In this document: positions 54,247 through 64,000 of the stretch, piece after piece | Layout: the number at the start of each line of letters is the position of its first letter | Numbering within the stretch: position 1 is the stretch's first letter | Assembly (NCBI RefSeq): GCF_016808095.1 | Contig: NC_068976.1 | Location: 35,733,871 to 35,797,870, forward strand | Source: Vigna angularis | Lineage: Eukaryota; Streptophyta; Magnoliopsida; Fabales; Fabaceae | Length of the DNA stretch: 64,000 bases | Direction: 5' to 3' | Position numbers and translations under genes: made by a program | The notes under the pieces: generated by a model | What the model saw: only the letters and a program-made list of their open reading frames with translations | What the model was told of the DNA's origin: nothing | Databases searched by the model: none

Positions 54247-55420
54247 TGATAGACGGGGCTTAATCCTAATTATCTTAGTTTATCATTTCTTTTATTTTTA
54301 TAAAACATGTGTAAAATGTGTTAGGCATGGGGTAGATAGGAGGGACTTTTAGTCCTATATATAGACAAGCCAACATCTCTTGTAATTCACTTTTGAGATT
54401 AATGAATTGTGTATTCTATGGAGATCATTCCAGAATTCAATTCCTTGAAAGTCCAGGCTAGAGAATCCAAGGGATTTCCTCTAGCCACCTTCCATTCACC
54501 TCTCCATCTTTCATTTCCCATTTCTCATAAGTTTCTCATTCCTCTATTGTAGCATCCAGGCTCCAATCTACTTCAGCTTTTGTGCACATGTATCAGCACG
54601 CTTGGCAGCCTCACATACACGTCATACACCACAACTTCAATCGCGTTTTCTCTCTAGAGAATTTCTCCTCGCTGAAGCACATCTTCATTCGCGTCCCAAC
54701 CCTATTTCAGCATTTCTCTCGCGAGAGTTCTCATCTCCTTTACAGAACTCCATTTTAGTCTCGCACATCACCAAATCTCTATTCCTTCTCCATAGTTCGC
54801 AGATCGAATCCATAGAAAACCTCTCCCATTAGGTTTCCACCAATCCACCATTTTTTTTCTCCATTTTCGCCCTTTCCTACATTTCCACCGATTAATCCTT
54901 CCTTTCCACCATTTAAATCGTTCTAAATCACTAGATCTCTAACCTTCACCAAACAAAGCCTTGAATCTAGGGTTTGTTCATCACTGTCCCTCTTCGACAC
55001 CAAAACCTAGGGTTCCTCACTCTATTTGCTTCTTCCGCTGCTTCTTCGGTTCGTAAGCTAGATCAACTCCAGATTTCATGCTTCTCGCTAATTCGCCTTT
55101 GTCCTACGTCTATCAACCTGACTAGTAGTTAGTGGTAGGAGGGGTGTGTATAGGGAATTAAGGGAAGGGGGGGTGGGGTTGGAGAAAAAGGCTTAGTGTC
55201 TAGCCCATTTTAGAATAAGGGGTTGTATTTGTAAAAGCATGGGTGCAAACAACCCTCTACTTGAATAAATTAATTTTTGTCTTTATTTTGCAATTTGGGT
55301 CACTTATTTCCATGCTTTGAATCAAATAAATTTTAATTTCAGGTGCATCAAAAAACATTAGACTATTCAGAATAATTTATACAATTGCTGGTTTTAACAT
55401 GTGACTAACACTTCTAATTA
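54247..55420 (+). mobile_element. Probable 3' LTR and following sequence of the plus-strand gypsy fragment
   Basis: Begins TGATAGACGGGG after the PPT. A TATA box (CCTATATATAG) is at about 54352-54362, followed by TTGTAATTCACTTTTGAG. No second LTR copy is present, so the end is unknown. The remainder to 55420 is pyrimidine-rich to about 55100, then has G-runs near 55140-55190; no gene is recognised. Confidence 0.45.
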
Positions 55421-56655
55421 TTGTTTTCCATTGCTCTCATGATTTTACTCATGTTCGATTACTCGTGTTGGCCAAGAGGTTGTTATGATTGCCTACTGTT
55501 TTTTATGCTAATCATGACAAACTTCTTCCAAGTTCAATTCACGATCTTTTGTTTGTGTATGTATTTTCTTGCTTTTTGGAGAATATTTATAAACACTAAG
55601 AATAATAATACTGAAATATCATGCAAGTGTTGGAGAATATTTATGGTTAAATTATACAACCATGGTCTTCTAGATGTTTAAACCATTTATAAATGACTGT
55701 AATAAGAGGTTTTTGCCAACGCATGCTAATAAGAGGATGAAAGCAATTGACAACGAAATAAGAACATCATTTATGGGAATCATCAACCAAAGATTAAAAA
55801 ACAATGGAATCAGTGGAGTCTACAAACAATTACTTGTTGGGCATATTGTTACAATCAAATTACAGGGAAAGACAGGAAGCAAATGCAAAACTATTGAATT
55901 GAAGTTAAACTTTATATATGTTAGGGATTTTGTTTAGGTTATCAACATTAGCCATATGTTTTTAGTTGGTTTGGTAGTTTTCGACCATGCTAGAGTTGTT
56001 TAGATTTTTTTGGTAAATTTTGCAATGTTATTTAAACATTATGTATTTTTTTTATATTACCATTGTAATTGTTAATGAACGTATGTTATTTTAAATAATC
56101 AATAAAATTAATTTTGAATAATTTTTATGTATTTTATAATTTTATATATTTTGCTTGTTTATTATTATAAAAAAACAAATTTCATTAAATTAAGAAATTA
56201 TGAACGTAGGTGGGTAATTATAAATAAAGAAGGTTTCAAACCTCTAAAAAATAATAGTGACTAATAAAAGAGATTAAAACCCTCCACAAAAAAACCTCCA
56301 CAATATAAATCTGATAGTAGGGGTTTGATACCATAGGTCATTAAAGACCTCTATAAATTAATAGTTACAACTCTAATTGTGGACGTTTGAAAAACCTCCA
56401 TGTTACTTGGTTATGAGCTAAACGAATGAACATCATTAAATATAATATAATTTAATTGAGAATGTATTTTGGTTGAATTTATTATGAATAATCCAAAAAT
56501 ATTTATTTTTAATTAATAATCTACTTTTGGTTAATAATAAGAACATCACCAAATTAATTAAGAATTTACTTTAATTAATTTAAAAATTAGAAATAATAAT
56601 CAATTGAATAATAATATATAGATAATCGATGATGAATTTATTTTAAAAGAATAGT
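55421..56655. other. AT-rich region with possible CACTA-type remnant
   Basis: An 87-codon plus-strand frame at 55674-55937 is basic and globular-looking but unrecognised. At 56230-56400 short words AACCTCCAC, AAACCTCCA and GACCTCTA recur in both orientations, resembling subterminal repeats of legume CACTA elements. No CACTA terminus or TSD was found. Confidence 0.3.
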
Positions 56656-59235
56656 TGTAAAATCCCAAAATATAATAATTACCAATCAGAATTAATTACA
56701 TTAAGCTAATAAAACAGTGCAGTCTTACAAAACTGAACGAGCGTTAAAAGCCGAACGGCATAACATACAGAAATAACGAACACGATAAAGACAGAAGTTC
56801 AGAGACGAACGGTCTTACAAAACTATGACCGAACGTCCACAATTAAACTTAACAAAACTAATAAAATAAACATGCGAGCGCTCTAAGGCTCGGCTTTAAC
56901 TTCCACGTCCACCAGGTTAGCATCTTCCAAATTTTCTTCTTCTAGCACTTCTTCAAGTGACGCACCTCCATCTACTCACATCCACACGGATGATCATTGC
57001 AAGGACAGGACGAACGTACATATACAAGACGACAACACAAGGAAAACGATAGGGTAAGCTTAAGTAATTTAATTCATACTTCAACATATTCATCAACATT
57101 TCAATTCAAACAAACACATAACTTCAATATATAACATCATCCAAAATATATATATATATACAAATACTAGACCGACCGTCCGGACTGTATGAATCTGTGT
57201 AGTTACAAGCGTCCTTGCACCCGAGTGGTGTAGTAACTGGGATACACCAAACAGCTGCCACTCGAGGTCAGTCTGTTCTTACGTCGCCCATGTTAACTTA
57301 TGGACTAAGGACCTCCTGCCGTTCCCACACATGACATACTTCCTCTACATGAAGATAGTATTCACGGAACATCAGGATGGACAGCGAGTCTTAACTTATC
57401 CACAGTCATACTTTACCAAATTTAATATCCAATATATGAGTCGTCCCTCCATGGAACGCTCGTTCAAATACCAAAATCATAATTTCCCTTCTTATAGGGT
57501 TCGCACATCTTAATACTTCCTTTTATTTACATTTTCATTCTATGTTCCACTTCCATAAAAAGACGAGCGTTCAATCCTCTACACAACGAGGACGAACGTC
57601 CAGAGTGAGACCAAGAGATCTTATTTTCAAAAATAATCAAGTTGATGTTTTGAACATGATGAACGTGACTTTCGCGAGAATCAATTAAATGAACCGACTC
57701 TTAGCGATATAATATAAATGATTCAGAATAATTTGGATTTAAAGACCTTAGACTAAATTCAAAAGAATAAAGATACAACAAGACGAATATTTAGTACTCT
57801 GAGAACAAGTGTTTAACAGGATCGACCGCCAGTCAATGACCGAAAGCGAATATTCATTTACTGATAATTTGAGACGAACTCTATTTACGTACGTTCTGCA
57901 ATTCAAAGGTATGGACGAGCGTTCGGTATAAGACCGTACACTTCTCAGGACGAACGCTAAATATAAGATCGAGCGCTATTTAGGACGAACGCTCAGTGTA
58001 AGACCGAGCGCTACTTAAGACGAACGCTTGGTGTAAAACCGAGCGCTATTTAGGACGAACGCTCAGTGGAAGACCGAGCGCTACCGTTTTATAAATATAA
58101 GGGATAATGACTTAATTTAATTTACAAGATTACCACTAGGCTGAGGCGAACGCTCAACTTGGTGTTTCACGGGACGCTCGTTAAATTTCAGAACTCTTTT
58201 CAAATAAAAGAATTCCTTTTTAAGTAATTGACTAGAAACCGAACGGTATAGGACCGTACGATGACGAACGTATTTTATCATAGAAAGACTTATCAGATTC
58301 AGATTTTTCATCTATTCTAACTCAACATTTCTCATCCAATTCATGATCTTATAATTTCCGATTCATCATTTAATTCACATACTTTATAGAATTCATATTA
58401 ACCACTCATACTATACTATAATCAACCAGTATCTAATTCATACATATCAATCCACACATACCATATTCACTCAAGCATAACAGCGATCGTTCAGGCATAT
58501 TCAACCACAACATACATCTCATACAATCTATTTCTATCATGCTCGCACACAATCATATACATATAAACTAAATTATTAAGCTTCCCTTACCTGGATAGCA
58601 GTGTACTTCACAAAGAGCAAGATTTAGTGCGACCTCTAACAGCGTCCTACCCTCAGGTTTCGCTCAACAACTTTCACTTAATCTAAAACACCAAAAATCA
58701 TAAACGACTCAGACCTAAAACTCATGCATGCAACTAGAACTAGGGTTCGCACGAAACTAAAGGACGAACGCTTAGAAATGAGAACTTACCAGTACCGATC
58801 AAAATTCTGTTCGGTCCAGAATGATGCTCACGTCTCCAGGAACGTTTCTACGGTTCTGAAACGTGATCGGAGAAGAAGATGATGAGTTACAGAAGAAAGA
58901 AGGTGAACTGGGTCTAGAGAGAAGTTGGAGAAAATGAAAGGTTCGGTTCTGAGGAAGAAGAAGAGTGCGTGCAGGTGAGAGAGCGTTTTTCGAAACTCAG
59001 TTTTGTTAATTTCCACGCCCAAAGGAACGAGCGTCTCCTCTGCTGACACCTGCACTCTCACTTCTGACTTCCGAAACTTCTACGTGACACATGGCGCTCG
59101 TGCATGCAGTGCAAAGTGCGTTTTTAATGCACTGGACGTGTGGCGCGGTGCATTTATGGAAGCAGCCAGGTGACTCAGCAGTGCAATAATGACAGATTTG
59201 ACAGTAATCATGGTTTAAATTTCCGAGATCTCACA
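56656..59235 (-). repeat. Element E 3' LTR (2580 bp)
   Basis: Colinear with the C LTRs. It has four 35-bp repeat units (57948-58084) instead of five, an extra stretch of about 67 bp at about 57600-57666 bracketed by GAACGT, and the 206-bp segment that the left C LTR lost. Confidence 0.9.
57948..58084. repeat. 35-bp tandem repeat array in E LTR, four units
   Basis: Same GACGAACGCT and GAGCGCTA half-units as in C. Unit number differs (four against five), showing array turnover between copies. Confidence 0.88.
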
Positions 59236-59262
59236 TTCCACCTATCTACAAAAATTTTCGAC

Positions 59263-62200
59263 CTAGAAAATTAAAGACTCACCCGGAAATAGATTAGGGT
59301 ACAAGTCCTTCATGGCGCTCTCAACTTCCCACGTTGAATCACCAGTCTTAGCGTCCCACACCATCTTCACCAAACGAACGTCCTTGCCTTTGTAGTACTT
59401 AGTGCGACTATCTTCTATACGGACTGGATGCAGTTCCAACGTTCGGTCTGGACGAAGCTGAATGTCTTCCAACTCCAGTACATGTGATGGATTCGCTATA
59501 TACTTTTGAAGTTGAGAAACGTGGAAAACGGGGTGAAGGTTTGATAGCTGAGGCGGCAATGCAAGCTCGTACGCTACTGGTCCGATCTTCCTCAGAATCT
59601 GATACGGCCCAATGAATTTGGGAGACAGCTTCTTTGGACGAACGGCTCGGCCTACAGCAGTGATTGGGTTGAGTCGAAGGAACACATGATCTCCTGCAGC
59701 GAACTCCAACGGTCTTCTCCTCTTATCAGCATAAGATTTCTGCCGGCTCAGAGACGTGTTCAACCTCTCCTGAATTTGCTTGACTTTCTCGGTCGTCTGC
59801 TGGATCAGCTCAGGTCCAGTTAGCACGTTCTCTCCTTCCTGAAACCAACAAAGTGGCGTTCGGCATTTCCTCCCATAGAGTGCTTCAAATGGTGCCATTC
59901 CAATGCTCGCCTGAAAACTGTTGTTATACGTGAACTCAACTAGCGGCAGGACTTCATCCCAGGCGCCTAAGTGATCTAGGACGCACGTCCTCAACAAGTC
60001 TTCAAGCGTCTGGATTGTTCTTTCAGATTGGCCGTCCGTCTGAGGGTGATAGGCTGAACTCATTTGCAACTTACTACCAAACGATCTCCTGGATATACAA
60101 CTTAGCCAAATTGGTCATCGACATCTTCAAGTTGACTGCCAGGAAGTGGGCGCTCTTCGTTAGCCTATCCACGATCACCCAGATTGAATCATGATTCCTG
60201 ACCGTGCGTGGTAGATGAGTCACGAAGTCCATGGATATGCTATCCCACTTCCATTCGGGAATTTCCAACTGTTGAAGTAATCCTCCAGGTCTTTGGTACT
60301 CCGCCTTCGCTCGTTGACACGTTAGACAAGATGCCACAAAACGAGCGACATCACTCTTCATTCCAGGCCACCAAAATGATTTCCGGAGGTCTTGATACAT
60401 CTTAGTCATGCCAGGGTGCATGCTAAGACGGCTGTGATGACCTTCCTCCAGAATAATTCTCTTCAGCTCGCCATCATTCGGAGTGCACGTCCTACCCAGG
60501 TAACGCAACATGTCGTCCATTCCCGTATTGAACTCCTTAGCTTGATCCGAACCGAGCGCGCTTAAAATCTTCACCAGCTCTTCATCCTCACGTTGCTTCA
60601 TTTTAATCCGATCAAACACATCGCTAGATATTCTAAGGTTACAGCACTTGATGCTGCTCGGCTCTAACTCAAACTGTAACCTTAGATCTCTGAAACTCTC
60701 CACTAAACTCAGCTCGCGCACCATCATGGACGACACATGCACCTCTTTTCTGCTTAGAGCGTCCGCTACCACGTTAGCTTTCCCAGGGTGATACAGCAGC
60801 TCAAAATCGTAATCCTTCAAAAATTCTAGCCAACGCCTCTGCCTCATGTTCAACTCCTTCTGATCAAATAAATATTTGAGGCTCTTATGATCACTGAAGA
60901 CTTGGAACGTGGATCCGTACAAGAAATGCCTCCAAATCTTCAGCGCAAAAACGACCGCTGCCAACTCCAGGTCGTGCGTTGGGTAATTCCTTTCGTGTAT
61001 CCTCAATTGACGAGACGCGTAAGCTACCGCTCGCTTTTCTTGCATCAAAACACAACCCAGACCTTGGTGAGAAGCGTCGCAATATACTTCGAAAGGTTTA
61101 GACGTGTCTAGAATAACTAACACTGGAGCGCTCGTCAATTTCACTTTCAACTCTTGGAAACTGGCCTCACAACGATCTGTCCAAGCGAACGGCTGGTCTT
61201 TACGAGTCAACTGAGTTAGCGGCGCCACTATCTTAGCAAAACCTTCAATGAAACGTCTGTAGTAGCCCGCCAGTCCAACAAAACTACGCACCTCCGTGAC
61301 CGAACGCGGACTCTCCCATTCCAGTACCGCTCGCACTTTCGCTGGAGCTACCGAGATGCCTCCAGCCGACACCACATGACCCAAAAACTGAATCTCCTTC
61401 ATCCAGAATTCACACTTAGACAACTTGGCATATAACTCCTTCTCCCGCAACACTCCAAGTACAAGTCTAAGATGCTCTTCATGCTCGTCTTCGGTCTTGG
61501 AATAGATGAGAATATCATCTATGAAGACGACCACAAACTTATCCAAATAAGGCCTGAATATGCGGTTCATATACTCCATGAACACGGCTGAAGCGTTCGT
61601 TACTCCAAAAGGCATCACTACGTATTCATAATGCCCATAGCGAGACCTGAATGTTGTCTTCTGGATGTCGTCTTCCTTAACCCTGATTTGATGATACCCG
61701 GATCTCAAATCAATCTTTGAGAACACTGCAGCCCCATGCAATTGATCCAGCAGGTCATCTATCCTTGGCAATGGGTACTTGTTCTTGATGGTCAGCTTAT
61801 TCAATTGCCTGTAATCTATACATAACCGAGAGCTGCCATCCTTCTTCCTTACTAACAGCACGGGCGCCCCCCCAGGGTGATACGCTCGGCCTAATGAATT
61901 GCTTCTCCATCAACTCTTCAATTTGCTCCTTGAGTTCAGCTAACTCCGCAGGAAACATCCGATATGGCTGAACCGAGATAGGAGCCGTTGTCGTTACCAA
62001 ATCAATGGTGAACTCAACTTCACGATGAGGGGAAAGTCCAGGTATCTCCTCTGGAAAGACGTCCGCAAACTCATCCACAACCGATCGTCCATTACCGTCA
62101 TTAGTGGACGATCGCTCTTCTACCATTCCTCTGGATTCCTGATCCTCGTGAGTCATAATCAGAAAACAGCTGGCGCCCTCCATAATGTCTTCTTTCAGCT

Positions 62201-63763
62201 GACCGAGCGTCACTGAAAGAACTTCTTCTTCTTCACCAGGGAAGATCAATTCCTTCGTTCCACAATCAATAAGAATGCGATTGGCAGCCAACCAATCCAT
62301 TCCTAAAATCACCTCCAAACCTTGAAGAGGTAAGCAGATAGGCTAACCTTAAACTTACGCCCTTCCACTTCTATAGGACACTTGACGCACATAGTGGACG
62401 TCCTAACCTCACCAGCTGCTGGGGTAGACACCACCAGATCAAACTGCATCTCGCTCACTTCTAATCCCAGGTTTTCAACACACGCCTTCGAGATGAAGGA
62501 GTGCGTTGCCCCCGAATCATATAGTGCACAACACGATCTACCAAACAGCATGCATTCACCAATTATGAGATTACCTGAGCTCGCTGCCTCAGCGCTCGTT
62601 ATAGCATACACACGCCCACTCGCTTGGGCTCGTCCTCCTCTTGGCTGATTCCTCCCAGTATTTGGCGGCCTCATCACTGCACGCCCACTCATATTGCCCT
62701 CGTGATCCAAGTGCCCATTCCTTCCGCAACGGTTGCAGTGCTTTCCTCCCACTAGCTGAGGGCATGAAGACTTGTAGTGTGGCCCTCCACACTGGAAACA
62801 AATGACGTTTCCCTGTCCAGACTGCCCGACAGGAACTACTGCTTGAGATCCGCTCGCATGAGAAGGCTGGTTTGGACGAGCGTAAGGAGGTCTCCTCTGG
62901 ACAATACCTCCCCTGGACACGATCGGTCCCCTACTCACTTGCTGCTGCTTCTTCTGCCGTTCCGCCTCTGCCATATTCTTCTCCAAAACCTTGTCTCGCT
63001 CAACCATAGCAGGAAACGACCGGATACACAAACTTAAGATCAATACCTTCAGGTCACTCCTTAGCCCATTCTCAAATTTCCTGCACTGCCACTCCTCACT
63101 GGTGGCCATCGTATTGAACCTCAAAAGATGTTTAAAAGTGTTGGTATACTCCGACACCGACTTTGTCCCTTGCGCTAGTTGAAGAAACTCGACTTCCTTA
63201 GTGTAACGAACGCTATTTGGGAAGTATTCCTCATAAAATTTGCCTCTGAAAACCGCCCAGGTGATGGGATTCTGAGCGTCCGTTAAGATGACTTTCATAC
63301 TCGTCCACTAGTGGCTAGCTTCCCCAGTCAACAAGTACTCTGTAAAAGCCAAGCGGCTTTCATCCGGACACCTCTTAGCATTGTAAATTCGCTCCATATC
63401 TCTCAGCCATTGATCCGCCTCATCAGGAAGGCATTTTCCACTGAATTTAGCCGGATGGTGTTGGAGGAAGCTCTCCAAGCTCCACTCAGCAGCAGGCGGG
63501 GCCGCGTTGGAAGAAGACGCCCCTGGAGTGTGCCTGGTTGCTGCTAAAATTTCCATCAGTTGTCTTTGCGTCGTTTCAGAGTTGGCACGCGAGGCCTCCA
63601 AACTCTGCATGGCACTCTGATTCTGCTGCATCAGAGTGGTATTCTGTTCCATCAAGGTCGTGTTTTGTTGCTGCAATCGGTCAATCACCGTTTCCAACAA
63701 CCTAGCGTTGTTGGACGCATCTAGTTCAGTAGGTTGAGGTGGAGGAGGGAGTCTAGGTGCCAT
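59263..63763 (-). pseudogene. Element E gag-pol polyprotein, degenerate
   Basis: Homologous to C from the ATG at 63763 (MAPRLPPPPQ) to a TAG at 59263. By comparison with C there are four lesions: a Trp-to-stop change (63305-63307); a small frameshift near 62330-62345; a +1 frameshift in a C-run near 61867-61873; and loss of about 86 bp near 60076 that removes the SDRDTRF block holding the second integrase catalytic Asp. RT (FIDD), RNase H ([10 protein letters not shown]), zinc knuckles (one CNRCG...HEG has lost its last Cys) and the chromodomain-like tail are otherwise readable. Confidence 0.92.
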
Positions 63764-63903
63764 TTGTTCTCTGGACACAGAGAAAAACGAACGTTAGTTA
63801 TGTGCAAAGAGTTGAGAAAAATAACTCATTTAAACACATATTAAGCACACAGCAAAAACACAGTGCACTCATAACCTACAGTGTCCTTTAAGAGAACAAA
63901 ACT

Positions 63904-63915
63904 GCTCTGATACCA
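63904..63915 (-). other. Primer-binding site of element E (tRNA-Met type)
   Basis: The minus strand reads TGGTATCAGAGC, four bases from the LTR start at 63920, as in element C. Confidence 0.9.
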
Positions 63916-63919
63916 CTAA

Positions 63920-64000
63920 TGTAACATCCCAAAATATAGTAATTACCATAATCAGAATTAATTACATTAAGCTAATAAAACAGTGCAGTCTTACAAAACT
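63920..64000 (-). repeat. Element E 5' LTR, first 81 bp
   Basis: TGTAACATCCCAAAATATAG matches the C LTR start. The rest lies beyond the window. Confidence 0.9.

Larger units (their letters stand above)
56656..64000 (-). mobile_element. Element E: second Tekay/Del chromovirus copy, decayed, runs off the window
   Basis: Same family as C: 3' LTR 56656-59235, polyprotein remnants 59263-63763, PBS 63904-63915, start of the 5' LTR at 63920. The left flank is ATAGT (56651-56655); the right TSD lies outside the window. The 3' LTR starts TGTAAAATCCC, a base change and small differences from C. Coding lesions show it is inactive and probably older than C. Confidence 0.92.

Overview
The window is plant nuclear DNA, almost certainly from a legume and probably a Phaseoleae species such as Vigna (an inference from the style of the repeats and of the one host gene; I could not search a database). 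It holds one recognisable host gene, a 27-exon KIN-4-type kinesin on the minus strand (32019-39685), inside a thick layer of nested transposable elements. No bacterial-type operon, CRISPR array, rRNA or tRNA gene was seen.

Left block (about 780-24283): a three-level nest. The oldest layer, A, is an Athila-like LTR with adjoining internal sequence. A Tekay/Del-type chromovirus, C (2125-23644, TSD GGTTA), is inserted in A's LTR. A non-autonomous Athila-derived element, B (4825-16668, TSD GGCGG), is inserted in C's integrase region. B is a tandem dimer, LTR-internal-LTR-internal-LTR, with a period of exactly 5270 bp. Its internal regions carry a truncated gag and an array of five small hairpins whose stems co-vary.

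Middle block (24284-41653): AT-rich intergenic DNA with a 391-bp TRIM, a Mutator-like element (27232-28716, 9-bp TSD TAAATATAT) with gene-like filler, microsatellites, other degraded DNA transposon ends, and the kinesin gene. The kinesin upstream region has a G-box and a perfect match to the G2/M-phase MSA element.

Right block (41654-64000): a second Athila-lineage element, D (41659-52842, TSD TCTCT), with gag, protease and a plant-transposon-domain ORF but no reverse transcriptase or integrase. Its left LTR was later hit by a B-family solo LTR (42199-43519, TSD GTGCC, opposite orientation) and by a second gypsy element that was then truncated. Next come the outward-facing 3' ends of two more gypsy elements, a possible CACTA remnant, and a second Tekay/Del copy, E (56656 to beyond the window), with a decayed polyprotein.

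B looks like a deletion derivative of a D-like element: same PBS type (tRNA-Asp), related LTRs, same gag, same hairpin array. Neither encodes RT or integrase, so both presumably depended on an autonomous Athila relative elsewhere. C and E do encode RT and integrase but use a tRNA-Met primer site and are a separate family.
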